A stretch of DNA of 64,000 bases from Siphonodentalium dalli. Its lineage: Eukaryota; Mollusca; Scaphopoda; Gadilida; Siphonodentaliidae. The DNA lies in NCBI GenBank assembly GCA_032622095.1, contig CP136066.1, forward strand, positions 96,991,319 to 97,055,318, written 5' to 3'. How positions within the stretch are numbered: the stretch's first letter is position 1; each line of letters opens with the position of its first letter. The notes under the pieces were generated by a model. That model was not told where the DNA came from, searched no databases, and worked only from the letters and a program-made list of their open reading frames with translations. Of this stretch, positions 34,454 to 47,513 are shown one piece after another. The translations under genes and the position numbers were made by a program.

Positions 34454-37400
34454 TTTTTAGCTCAACTTACTTTTGTAAGTTTGAGCTATTGCCATGGCTT
34501 GGCGTCCGTCGTCCGTGTGTCCGTGTGTCCGTCAACAATTTCCTTTGGCGCGGGCTACAGGTCGTACCTTTGGTCTGATCTTTATGAAATTTTGCATGAA
34601 TGTTGACATTGACATGTAGATGGGAACGAGTCATTTTGGCGTCATTCGGCCAAAAAACATGGCCGCTGGTGGCCATCTTGGATTTCAAAATTCAATCCAT
34701 TGGCGCGGGCTACAGGTCGTACTGTTCTTTTGATCATCATGAAATTTGTCATGGATGTTAATATTGACATGTAGATGGGAACGAGTCATTTTGGGGTCGT
34801 TCGGCCAAAAAACATGGCCGTCAGCAGCCATCTTGGATTTTACTCTTTGCATGACTAAATCATTTGGCGCGGGCTACAGGTCGTAGTTTTGATCAGAACT
34901 TCATGAAATTTGTCATGGATGTTAACAATGACATGTAGATGGGAACGAGTGATTTTGGGGTTGTTCGGCCAAAAAACATGGCCGCCAGCAGCCATCTTGG
35001 ATATTACTCTTTGCATGACTGCGCGGGCTACAGGTCGTACCTTTGGTCTGATCTTTATGAAATTTGTCATGAATGTTGACATTGGCATGTAGATGGGAAC
35101 GAGTCATTTTGGGGTCATTCGGCCAAAAAACATGGCCACTGGTGGCCATTTTGGATTTCAAAATTCAATCCATTGGCGCGGGCTACAGGTCGTACTGTTC
35201 GTCTGATCATTATGAAATTTGTCATGGATGTTAATATTAACATGTAGATGGGAACGAGTGATTTTGGGGTCGTTCGGCCAAAAAACATGGCCGCTGGCAG
35301 CCATCATGGATTTTACTCTTTGCATGACTAAATCCTTTGGCGCGGGCTACAGGTCGTACCTTTGGTCTGACCTTTATTAAATTTGTCATGAATATTGATA
35401 TTGACATGTATATGGGAACGAGTCATTTTGGGGTCATACGGCCAAAAAACATGGCCGCTGGCAGCCATCTTGGATTTTACTCTTTGCATGACTAAATCCT
35501 TTGCCGCAGGCTACAGGTCGTAGTTTTGATCAGAACTTCATGAAATTTGTCATGGATGTTAACAATGACATGTCGATGGGAACGAGTGATTTTGGGGTTG
35601 TTCGGCCAAAAAACATGGCCGCCAGCAGCCATCATGGATTTTACTCTTTGCATGACTAAATCCTTTGGCGAGGGCTACAGGTCGTACCTATGGTCTGATC
35701 TTTATGAATTTTGTCTTGAATGTTGACATTGACATGTAGATGGGAACGAGTGATTTTGGGGTCATTCGGCCAAAAAACATGGCCGCTGGTGGCCATTTTG
35801 GATTTCAAAATTCAATCCATTGGCGCGGGCTACAGGTCGTGCTGTTCGTCTGATCATCATGAAATTTGTCATGGATGTTAATATTGACATGTAGATGGGA
35901 ACGAGTGATTTTGGGGTCGTTCGGCCAAAAAACATGGCCGCTGGCAGCCATCATGGATTTTACTCTTTGCATGACTAAATCCTTTGGCGCGGGCTACAGG
36001 TCGTACCTTTGGTCTGACCTTTATTAAATTTGTCATGAATATTGATATTGACATGTATATGGGAACGAGTCATTTTGGGGTCATACGGCCAAAAAACATG
36101 GCCGCTGGCAGCCATCTTGGATTTTACTCTTTGCATGACTAAATCCTTTGGCGCGGGCTACAGGTCGTAGTTTTGATCAGAACTTCATGAAATTTGTCAT
36201 GGATGTTAACAATGACATGTAGATGGGAACGAGTGATTTTGGGGTTGTTCGGCCAAAAAACATGGCCGCCAGCAGCCATCATGGATTTTACTCTTTGCAT
36301 GACTAAATCCTTTGGCGCGGGCTACAGGTCGTACCTATGGTCTGATCTTTATGAATTTTGTCATGAATGTTGACATTGACATGTAGATGGGAACGAGTGA
36401 TTTTGGGGTCATTCGGCCAAAAAACATGGCCGCTGGTGGCCATTTTGGATTTCAAAATTCAATCCATTGGCGCGGGCTACAGGTCGTGCTGTTCGTCTGA
36501 TCATCATGAAATTTGTCATGGATGTTAATATTGACATGTAGATGGGAAACGAGTGATTTTGGGGTCGTTCAGCCAAAAAACATGGCCGCCAGCAGCCATC
36601 TTGGATTTTACTCTTTGCATGACTAAATTCTTTGGCGCGGGCTACAGGTTGTAGCTTTGGTCAGAACTTCATGAAATTTGTCATGGATGTTAACAATGAC
36701 ATGTAGATGGGAACGAGTGATTTTGGGTTGTTCGGCCAAAAAACATGGCCGCCAGCAGCCATCATGGATTTTACTCTTTGCATGACTAAATCCTTTGGCG
36801 CGGGCTACAGGTCGTACCTATGGTCTGATCTTTATGAATTTTCTCATGAATGTTGACATTGACATGTAGATGGGAACGAGTCATTTTGGGGTCATTCGGC
36901 CAAAAAACATGGCCGCTGGTGGCCATTTTGGATTTCAAAATTCAATCCATTGGCGCGGGCTACAGGTCGTGCTGTTCGTCTGATCATCATGAAATTTGTC
37001 ATGGATGTTAATATTGACATGTAGATGGGAAACGAGTGATTTTGGGGTCGTTCAGCCAAAAAACATGGCCACCAGCAGCCATCTTGGATTTTACTCTTTG
37101 CATGACTAAATTCTTTGGCGCAGGTTACAGGTCGTACCTTTGGTCTGACCTTTATGAAATTTGTCATGAATATTGATATTGACATGTATATGGGAACGAG
37201 TCATTTTGGGGTCATACGGCCAAAAAACATGGCCGCTGGCAGCCATCTTGGATTTCAAAATTCAATCCATTGGCACGGGCTACAGGTCGTACTGTTTGTC
37301 TGATCATGATATTTATCATGGATGTTAATATTAACATGTAGATGGGAACGAGTCATTTTGGGGTCGTTTGGCTAAAAAACATGTCCGCCAGCAGCCATAT

Positions 37401-37937
37401 TGGATTTTACTCTTTGCATGAATAAATCCTTTGGTGCGGGCTACAGGTCGTAGCTTTGGTCGGAACTTCATGAAATTTGTCATGTATGTTAACAATGACA
37501 TGTAGATGGGAAACGAGTCATTTTGGGGTCGTTCAGCCGAAAAACATGGCCGCCAGCAGCCATCTTGGATTTTACTCTTTGCATGACTAAATCCATTGGC
37601 ACAGGCTACAGGTCATACCTTTGATCAGATCATTATGAGATTTGTAAAGGCTGTAGATGGGAGGGAACAAGTCATTTTAGGGTAATTCGGAAAAAAAACA
37701 TGGCTGTCGGTGGCCATTTTAGAATTTACTCTTTGCATCAATAAATCCTTTGGCACACCATAATCACCACATCCCTGATCCGATCATTATTAAACCTGTT
37801 ATGAATGTTGATATTGACATGTACATCTAGTCTTACTTAGACATTTCAATTAGCACTTTTCCTATTCCTCCATTTACTGTCGACCATTAAATTATTCCCC
37901 TACCTAAGTTGAGCTACAGTGTCATTGACACTTTCAT
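34454..37937 (+). mobile_element. HINE/pearl-like element A with ~160-bp tandem repeats
   Basis: 5' hairpin AGCTCAACTTAC...GTAAGTTTGAGCT (34,459-34,487), then a GTCCGTGTGTCCGTGTGTCC lead-in, about 20 tandem ~160-bp monomers to about 37,760, and a tail containing AAGTTGAGCTAC followed by the hairpin AGTGTCATTGACACT (37,918-37,932). Terminal hairpins, short inverted AGCTCAACTT ends and central satellite repeats are the known plan of Helentron-derived HINE elements, including bivalve pearl-type elements. Minus-strand frames (MSTFMTNFIKIRPKVRPVA-like) are read from the monomers and are not genes. Confidence 0.8.
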
Positions 37938-39084
37938 TTTTAATACCGGAAGTCAGCTTACGAGCGACATCTCGAGGGAGGTAATGTCCCTACTATGAGT
38001 ATGACTATGAATACCGAACACAACCGAACACAACCGAAAACAAGTCAAAATAAGTGTTAAAAGACGGAAATATATGAAATAAAGTTTATAATGATGTGTG
38101 TGGATTTGTAAGCTAGTGATATGTGAAGTTTGATGCAATTCGGCCGATTAAAAGTTACGTTAATGAAAGTTTTATGTAATTTCACGCCGAGTCAGAGTCC
38201 GGCGTGATGGCGGCTAGCTCTATGAATACCAAACACAAGTCCAAATAAGGCGTATATAAGGGAAATATATTAAATAAAGTTTATAATGATATGTGTGTAT
38301 ATGTAAGTTAGTGATATGTGAAGTTTGATGCAATTTTACATACCGGGCGGTATTAGAAGTTTAGTTATTGGTAGGTTTGTGTACAATATTAGCTGTCATC
38401 ACGTAAACCAGAGTTCGGCAAGATGGCGGCTAACTATGAATACCGAACACAAGTCCAAATAAGCCGTATATAAGGGAAATATATTAAATAAAGTTTATAA
38501 TGATATGTGTGTACAGGGCCTGATCCAGGTTTTATTTGGGGACACCTCCCGATGACCGAAGGTCATCGTCGACTGTCGAAGGCAGGAGCCGGGGAGAGTA
38601 TGAGATTGGAATTTTTTTGAAATTTCAATGCTCTGAGAGTGATCTTGGGCATATCTGAAGGATGATTTTCATTTTTTAACCAAAGAGAATTTTATACTTT
38701 CAGTAGCTATTAATATGACCAGAGTCACTTAAGCTAGAAAACTAAATTCATTTAATACATGAAATCAATTTATATTTATACACAAAAGAAAAGACACAAT
38801 GAACCAACATATTTATTTCAACTTACAAGATAACATTGTTTTAAACAGAATTTAAACAAACACACATAATGATAACAGATTAATATATTATCATAATAAT
38901 GCATAATATTATCTAATAATTTATAATATGCCCCACTGTATGACTGAGATGAAAAAGATAGAATGAACAGTCCTGCAACATTTTTCATTATTTCTTATTT
39001 CCAGGTTGATTCTATTTGTCTACAAATCGAGTAATTCCGTGACTAGGGTTCAAATTAATCTAAGCGAGATAACTCTATAAAAAA

Positions 39085-39225
39085 GACTATTACATTGGTG
39101 GCGCCTTCTCATGAATATGCATGTTGGCGTGACGTCATTATTTGTGATCTATAAATAAGTCTATTACATCGGTTATGCTTTCTAATAATAGGCATGGTTG
39201 CATGACGTCATTATATGTGTTATCT
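39085..39225. repeat. ~75-bp duplication carrying two CRE-type palindromes
   Basis: Two diverged copies of TCTATTACATxGGT...GCATGxTxGCxTGACGTCATTAT. Each contains TGACGTCA (near 39,131 and 39,205), the full palindromic CREB/ATF site. No nearby promoter is evident. Confidence 0.6.
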
Positions 39226-39341
39226 ATTTTCATTGGCTAACAATGAGAGTTACAATTTTGGCGCGCTCGCTAAATTGCTATAATAAAATTACTTTGTCTT
39301 GATCTGCCTTACGAAGTGGCAGCAATAAATGTTATAAAATT

Positions 39342-40090
39342 TAAGATCATATGAGTATGGCATTGGCAATGCAAGATTTATTCTCATGACACATGACCGA
39401 TGCAGATGGCGAATGAATTTGAATACTAATCATGTCGAGTCAAATTCAGTCATGTCTTACTCCCGTAATTTCAGAATTCGCATTCTTGAATTGACTGATG
39501 AATGATGATTAATTGATTAGTACATCGCTATTTGAAATTTCGAGAACTTATATTTCATTTGAGAGTATTTTGACTTCTGTGAAGTTCATAAAAGTACATT
39601 TATGAGCTTTGTGTGTATGTTTGCATAGTTTTGATCAATAGAAAATTGCTTTCTGTTTACGTTTTACAGAGTTTACTTTTCAGTTTATAGTTATTTTTCA
39701 TCCATTGTAGTTTTTATAGACAATTTTCACAAAAACTGATGCATGTTGCATAGGATACATCTAATTGCATCAATATTTTACATTGATAGTATTGCAGTTT
39801 TGATTTGACTTACACATGTACATGTAGTTTAAGATCATATGAGTATGGTGTGTTGAATGAATTTGAATGCTAATCTTGTCCCATTCAGTCATACCTTACT
39901 CGATCTGTAATTTCAGAATTCGCATTCTTGAATTGATTGATGAGTGACGATTAATGGATCACCATTTTTAAATTTCGAGAATTTATATTTTTATTTGATT
40001 TCAGGGAAGTTCATAAAAGTATCTTTATGAGTTTTGTGTGTATATTTTTATAGTTTTGATCAATAGAAGCTTTATTTTCAAACAGGTACC
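39342..40090. repeat. ~490-bp direct duplication, diverged
   Basis: TTTAAGATCATATGAGTATG at about 39,340 recurs near 39,829, followed in both by AATTTCAGAATTCGCATTCT and by a GAAGTTCATAAAAGTA block. Looser traces (GAGAATTxGCATTCTTGAA) continue to about 41,170. Non-coding. Confidence 0.75.
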
Positions 40091-42812
40091 TGTTTAATTA
40101 AAATTTGGAGAATTCGCCTTCCGGAATTGACTTACTTATTACTGAAAATTGTACAAGTATAAGTTGTGGTGTACATATCTGTATTGTAGACTTAACATTG
40201 AGTTGTTTTGAAGCTTATACTGTACCTCATTTGTGTACTTCTATTTCATTTTTGAATTGACTATATACTGCCAAGAATGAGCTTATATGTGTGCGAAACC
40301 CATATATTTTGCTTATTAAAGTGTAACTGAATTTAACAAGTTTGTACTAGTGTATTAATTTTGGTATTGAACTCACTTGTAGCTTAATTATCCTACATGT
40401 ATATGTTTGGGTATATGGTTCGTCTCCGAATAACACCCTTTAAGCTGTTTCAGACATTGTTATTTTTATTTGACTTTGTTCCTACAAGTACAGATATGAG
40501 TTGTTTGTGAATGTTTATACTTGTTAGAACAAGTGATGCCTTTTATGGCCATATATGTAACCCAAAAGATGTAATTTAAATTTGAGAATTTGCATTCTTG
40601 AAATTTACTCAAGTGTTGCCTACATTTTCATATGCCTGTTGAGAAAAAACTGTTGTATTATGTAAATGGGTTGTCCATCCGTCGTCCATATGTCCGTCCA
40701 TCCGCCTTTGGTTTTTGACTTAGATAAATACCTGATATACGGTTTCCAGTTCTGATTGATTTGGTATGTGAATTTTTCATACAAAGATACCACACTTGAA
40801 GTTATTGTGTTTTATTTTTGATATTTGTTTTCATCTTAAGTCAAGGTTTCAAACAAGTGAATTAAACCTTGCCCCACCTGTACTTCAGAAACAGGGTATT
40901 ATATCACGCCCTGACGATGTGTTCTTGTTTTACAAGTAGGTTTATACTCCACATCTGTAATTTGATTAATTGTTTGAACTAGCCAAATTTCAAGCTATCA
41001 AGAATGAGCATCTATGGTAGGTGTATGAAAGTCGTACAATGTGCGTACCAGTATAATGGCTGTATATATTATACTAGTAACTTTAAGACGGGTACGCTGT
41101 ACCGTAAAGCCTATTCATTCCATTACAAGTTTACTCCTGTAATTTGAATTTTCAGAATTTTCATTCTTGAATTCACTTAAGTGTACATGTTTACACATGG
41201 TTTACATACATGTAACTTAGAAGCCATATTGTATTATATATTCTAAAATTGAGTCGTAATTTACTTGCATGTAGATGACATCCTTCATGTTTGGGTTATT
41301 ATTATTCGTTATTATGAATTAATAGTATATGCTATCCAAACAGATTCGAGCTTCGCTATTTGAAATTTTGAGAAATGGAGTAGTTATTACTCAGTTTGTG
41401 TCATGTTTTTATACGATTTTCAGATTAAAACTATTGAAGCCATAAGACCGTACCTGACACATTAGTCATTCAATTTCTGAACTCTCCCTTCCATATTTAT
41501 ATATACCGGTACTGGTAGCTACTAGATAAAAATGTTTTATCAATATAATGTAATATACAGAATATAGAAGGCTTGACAGTGACTTGAGCAGTGGCAGCGC
41601 GACTGTGGGTCTGTTTGTGTCATTTCTGTTAATTTGGATACTATTTTATAATTATAGTTTTCAGTATATGGATGGTTGGTGATATAAATCAATTTATATA
41701 CATAGTACTTTAAAAGTATCGACTAGGAAAGTGGTGGCATGATAACTTTAATAGTGGCATTGCGACTATTGGTCTGTTTGTGGCATTACTTTTATGGTTC
41801 GTTTATGTTTAGTTATCAGATTGGTAGGTAATTGCTGAGGCATGTGATCATTTGATGGCATTGCGTTCATAGGTCATTTGAAGAGAGAGGGGCCCGAATT
41901 TGCTCCCAACTTCATGTTTAATGTTTCAGTTTTTTCCTCCTGATCTTTCCTTTTTTGGTGGCCTATGGCTTGGCGGTTCAAAAAAGGTATAAATCTAAAC
42001 TAAAACTTGACTGCTTTTAAATATTTAAGCTATGTTCTGACAACATGTAGTAAATGGTTTTCAAGAAGTAATCTTAATTGTTTAACAAAATGAGAACAGT
42101 TAAATTAAATCCTATGAAGTAGTTTTATTGAACGCTCTATATTTAGGGCAAGTAGGAAACAAACACTTGACTTGAATCTGTTTCCTTATTTGATTTGATC
42201 TCAGTGCATGTGCATTCATATGCTTGTTTGATGTGATAAATTAGTTGCATGTGTGTCAGTGGTGTTGCATGTGTTCCGTATGTATATGTATATGTCTTGC
42301 ATGTTTGTCATCTTTGTCTTGCATGTATTGTATGTTTGTTGATGTATGATTGTTTGTCACTTCGTATATGATCAAGTCATCCGCAATAAACCGTTAAAGG
42401 TAATATATGGTCTTCAAGATGTTTTTCTAAACCCATCTCATGGAATTGTTTGTTATGTAGTTAAACACTCTCAAAATGATGTTGTGATGTTCTATTTGTT
42501 TCCAATTGATATAACAGTATATGTTAGGGCCCTAGTAATTAGAACTAATCTCTACGTTAATTATTCATTTGGTATTATGAGATCCCACCTCATAACCAGG
42601 TTGATTTGATCAAATTGTCACTGTTCCTGTACTGTATTGTGTGATTTCGCTTTAATTTGATTGAAATACTAAAGTCTGAAGGCTGAATGGTAACAAACCT
42701 GAACTATTTGAAGTTTTCACAGATGAAAGCTAGATAGAACCAAACATACTTTACAGTATGATTCCAACTGTTAAACTTAAATATTTTTGTAAACTTAACT
42801 GTCTTATGTCAA
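40091..42812. other. Interior of the 8.9-kb element, no gene recognised
   Basis: AT-rich sequence with diverged traces of the preceding duplication (CAGAATTTTCATTCTTGAAT at about 41,152). An 87-codon frame at 42,346-42,609 shows no motif. Confidence 0.4.
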
Positions 42813-42990
42813 TATATATATAAGGATTAACTGTCATGTGGACTGTTTTTATGGAGATGTAACCGTGAGATAAGTGGTTATAACTTGTGTAAAACCCAAA
42901 TGATTTTACATACAAGTTATGGCCACTTACCTCACGGTTACATCTCCACAAAAACAGTCCACATGACAGTTAATCCTCATATTTATATAC
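42813..42990. repeat. ~170-bp near-perfect palindrome
   Basis: Arms of about 72 nt share GGATTAACTGTCATGTGGAC and GGAGATGTAACCGTGAG with their inverses, around a short loop CCCAAATGA. Likely a foldback MITE. Confidence 0.9.
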
Positions 42991-43366
42991 ATTTAGCGAA
43001 AAAGCCACGTTTGTAAATGTATTTAAATCAAAAAGTGTATCGTGACAAAACCAGCCCAAAATATCCCACAGCACCCTTGGCAAAAGTTAACAGGAACAAT
43101 TGAAACCCGATGATTTATTAAGTCAATCCTGCGCGAATCCAAATGCGCCCAAAACATTACGCGTTCGTCTTTCCAAACCCAAATGACGTATCGATGTTGT
43201 TATGAGCTTGGAGTTAACGTTATAAGCCGTTGCGCATTCACCGAGAAATAATTGCAACTAGCCACGTGGGCGCCGACCAATCAGAATGCTGGATTTAGTG
43301 ATGACAACACTTAGTATGTAAATATAAATACATAAATGCTTTGTATCTTGTTATAATTACTAGAGT

Positions 43367-46300
43367 AGCTGATGGTGGTTTTGTATCCACTTGTATGTCC
43401 AGAGCAAAACTCTTCATGAATCCACTAATTGAAGGTACACAAACAATATTTGGTTGGTAACACATTTCCCATTGACGGCGAAATGGGTCAAATGGCGACG
43501 CCCCTTTTTGCGCGAAGTACTACCACCCGTCGTGACTATATCTCCAGAACTGTTGGACATAGGGGGTCGTGTGACCACTCAAAATGTGCGGAATGGCCAC
43601 ATTATGGGGGGCCAGTAATACATTTTCATATCCAAAAGTCAATGGTTTTTAAGATAATTGCCAAAAACCAAAAAAAAATCCATTTTTGAGGGCCTGAACC
43701 CCAATTTTGGGATTCAGCACTTTTATCTCAAAGTTGAGCCACCAATTAGAATTTTATTGACCTATATCAATCGGTGCCACATATAGGTATCATTTCTGAT
43801 ATTTTCTGTACCATTATCGGATGGGATTGACCTTCAGGGAGCTCTTGACCCTGAAAATAAGGTTTTTGGATGGAATATATTGGTCGTAGAATGAAAAACA
43901 GACATTTTCCCAATAACAAAGATGTTGAGGAAATCATCAATTACAGGGTATTTGATCAGTAACCTAAAACTCCTACAAAAAGGTTACCTGGTGATATAAT
44001 TTGAATGTAGTTCATCTTTTGTTATCTAGATTTCATGGCCTTTGATGTGAGATGGTTGCCAAAATGGTTATAAATGGAATGACATATACATGTATCACAT
44101 CAGCAATATACATGTAAATGAGTTCAATGTGTTATTTTCTTTAAACTTATGGGAGAACAGGGTGTTTTTATGGTATTCTAATGTTGAATTGAATTATACT
44201 CAGCTCACAAGCAGGTTTAGTGATGTTGAGTTACTACAATTTGATCAATCAGTATGATTCGGTAGTCGAGCAGGTTGCGTCTTTATCAGTCCCACATCAA
44301 TTTTGATTGGCTGCATCACCATTTTGTATAAAGGTTCTACAATTTCCCGAACACGTACATTATTTTAGAACAAATAATGGCTAGTCTGGCATGATCGCCT
44401 ATATTTATATCCTGATATATGTATATGTACACGTAGATGTATATTTGCCCTAAATTGTTTCTGGTTCAAATTTGGGAGTTTGTAAGAAAATAAGTCATAA
44501 GAAAGATGCAGTTGCAGTAATATTAAAATATATTGTCCTGTTCAAAACTAACAAATACATGTCTATTGATTATTGGTGTGATATCCAGTATCCTTCAGAT
44601 TATTTTATAAGGGCTTTAGTCCAGTTATGATAAATCCACACATTAAAAATATAGGGCTTCCATACATACAGAATATTTTCCAACTTGACAATCGTTCCTT
44701 GTGTTCAACTGAGTGAGTTCATGTGAGGTTCATGGAAATTTATTTGGCAAGCTTGATTCTAAAGTGTCTAGCTTTATGGGCTTGAAATTCCGAATGCAAT
44801 CCTGTTGCGTTGTGAGCTCAGAGTGAGTTAGAAGAAAAATACAAGCATCAGTTGATATGCAGATATAAATATATACAAATCTACATTCTGCAGGTAGCCA
44901 TGCATGCTATGCAATCCTCACTCATGTTTCAACTTATCAAGGAAAAATTATCACATTACCAATGACTATGATAGTCAGATGTTTTTGTAGATTTTGTAGA
45001 TTTGTGGATGTTGTAGATTTTGTAGATTTGTGGATGTTGTAATGCAATATAGATCTCAATTATAGTTGCACAAATTTATTTTTCATTTCGTCCCTTTAAA
45101 TTGACTTTTATTTTTTTATGTATGTATATGTGCCACTCCAAAAATGTCAGTAAAAGTACTGTTAACCGTTCGGTTTGATGTTATAGGCACAGGAGATATA
45201 TATATATACTTTACATGTCAAATATTGTGAACCCTGCAGGTACGTGTATGTGTGTCAGTCGCCTTATGTGTGTGATGTACATGCAGTAACTACATGTGTT
45301 GCATTTGTCAATATTAATGGGTCCCAGGAGCCCAGATGTTACTAGTGTAGAGCCCATTTAATTTTCATGAGACTGGTGGACTTCATGTCTATACTCCTAA
45401 ATAAACATGACTCTGAGTCTTATCAGACCAAGACGGTATTGTGTAGGTTTTACTAGAATTATATTTAGAAAAGACTCAACCATTATTTTTCCATTACCCT
45501 ATTTATCACAATATATTCATTTGGCAGTATTCATCCCAAGTTTAGTGGTGATGCTAATAAATTTGGTATGATAGTCAGGTAGAGCAAAGCGATCTGAACA
45601 AATCAAGGATAAGCCACTATGTGTAGTGTACATTAAAAAACATGTATATTGTGAAATATTTTAATAATGGGTGCTGGTTTTTACAAACTGGCCATAATTG
45701 AGATGACTATTCCTGTTGTTTACCAAACATCAGCGTACACATTAAATATTTTGAAGTATATATGTTCTTGAATGTTTCACACAGACACTGACTTTTGCAC
45801 AAATTGCTCGGATTAGCCAAACAATGCAAAAAGAACCAACTTTAGGTAATATGATGGTACTATTTCTTAACAGAATCGCCGTGACCTAAAAACATCGATC
45901 ATAGCAATCCAGCAGTACCCATCAGCAAAATATAAAATTAGCAGGACCACTTAACCTGGGGTGGTATTGAAAATAAAAATATCTTTAACATGGTAAGTTA
46001 TGAGGGCTATTAGCTATTATGAAGAATTATGTTAGTGAAATTATAGACCCTCATCTGCTCCAACCTGAAACTATCATGGCCAATGAAAACTAATGTGGGA
46101 CCAACAAAGGCTCATTCTACTATTGATTGAATAGTGATGATTCCATCATTTCCTAAAACTTTTTGTGAGATGAGGTGTCCTTTTGGAAGAATTGATTACT
46201 TCTGAAATATATACTGGTATATATGGTCATCTCTCATCTGATTACAACATGTTTTTACTATGCCCAGATGCAATACCCATTTTAAGATCGCAACATGTGG

Positions 46301-47235
46301 CTGCTGCATGAAGCAAACAGCTGGTCATTCCATTTAGTAAAAGTGTTTAGCATTTTTCATAGCTTGGTCACTTAAATCAGATCGGCTGTTAAATGTTGAT
46401 AACAAATTTTGAAAACCTGTTTTGTTCAATCTGTACATTTCTGTTGATTAGAGCACAATTGTTACCTGATTTTTGGTAAAGCACACCAGTTTCCAAGGCA
46501 TGTTCAGTCGGGAAGAGCTCATGTTGTGTGTCGGGGTCAACACATCCTCAGCAGCAATTTCCAGCTAATCCCATTGTGTGTTGTCAATTGTGCTCTTAAG
46601 TTGATCAGAGAATGTGGATAGTTCTTTTAAAAAGTGTCCTTGTGGTATTGTATGCTTGTGGTGCATTACATGCTGAAATCGGTTTTTGGCAATTATCTTA
46701 AAAAACATTGACTTTTGGATATGGAAATGTATTACTGACCCCCCATAATGTGGATTTTCATGGTCAAAAGCTCCCTGAAGGTCAATCCCATCCGATAATG
46801 GTACAGAAATTATACCTATATGTGGCACCGATGGATATAGATAAATAAAATTCTAATTGGGGGCTCAGCTTTGAGATAAAAGTGCTGAACCCAAAATTGG
46901 GGTTCAGGCCCTCAAATTTTTTTTTTATTTTTGGTTTTTGGCAATTATCTTAAAAACCATTGACTTTTGGATATGAAAATGTATTATTGACCCCCCATAA
47001 TGTGGCCATTCCGCACATTTTGAGTGGTCACACGACCCCCTATGTCCAACGGTTCTGGAGATATAGTCACGACGGATGGTAGTACTTCGCGCAAAAAGGG
47101 GCGTGGCCATTTGACCCATTTCGCCGTCAATGGGAAATGTGTTACCAACCAAATATTGTTTGTGTACCTTCAATTAGTGGATTCATGAAGAGTTTTGCTC
47201 TGGACATACAAGTGCATACAAAACCACCATCAGCT
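43367..47235. mobile_element. 3.9-kb element with ~500-bp inverted ends, nested in the hAT-like element
   Basis: Ends AGCTGATGGTGGTTTTGTAT and its inverse, with a perfect 8-bp duplication ACTAGAGT at 43,359-43,366 and 47,236-47,243. The arms run to about 43,860 and back from about 46,680 with high similarity (TAACACATTTCCCATTGACG and other shared blocks). Frames of 82-87 codons in each arm translate alike because of the inversion. The interior has no transposase. Confidence 0.88.
44990..45042. repeat. Short minisatellite
   Basis: Two copies of a 27-28-bp unit, GTAGATTTTGTAGATTTGTG plus GATGTT. Non-coding. Confidence 0.8.
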
Positions 47236-47513
47236 ACTAGAGTAAATATGAATTGGGACCTGAATTTAAAAAAAAAACAATTTAAATAAATTTTTTTTTT
47301 TTGCCTTCAATTTGTTTGGGCGCCCAAACTCAATGTCCCCAAACCCGGTATACAGGAGTCGAAAACGGGCTGGGTCAGGCCCTGGTGTATATGTAAGCTA
47401 GTGATATGTGAAGTTTGATGCAATTTGACATATTAGAAGTTTAGTTATTGTTAGGTTTGTGTACAATATTAGCTGTCATCACGTAAACCAGAGTTCGGCA
47501 AGATGGCGGCTAA

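Larger units (their letters stand above)
38514..47384. mobile_element. 8.9-kb hAT-like element inserted in MULE 1
   Basis: Ends CAGGGCCTGATCCAG and its inverse (one mismatch), followed on both sides by TTTGGGGACA, with GTGTA duplicated at 38,509-38,513 and 47,385-47,389. Undisrupted copies of the host repeat read straight across the site, confirming the edges. The interior is AT-rich with no transposase found; it is large because of internal duplications and a nested 3.9-kb element. Confidence 0.82.

Noticed and set aside
34467-37303. Recurrent minus-strand frames such as MSTFMTNFIKIRPKVRPVA
   Set aside because: They are translations of the ~160-bp satellite monomer, vary in length with local mutations, and recur in all three HINE-like elements.
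34454-37937. CRISPR-like array of regular repeats
   Set aside because: Monomers are ~160 bp with no unique spacers, sit between transposon-type hairpin ends, and the genome is eukaryotic.
43429-47173. Matching 86- and 82-codon frames MKVHKQYLVGNTFPID on opposite strands
   Set aside because: The match is explained by the long inverted arms of the 3.9-kb element; the frames are short and end in different ways.
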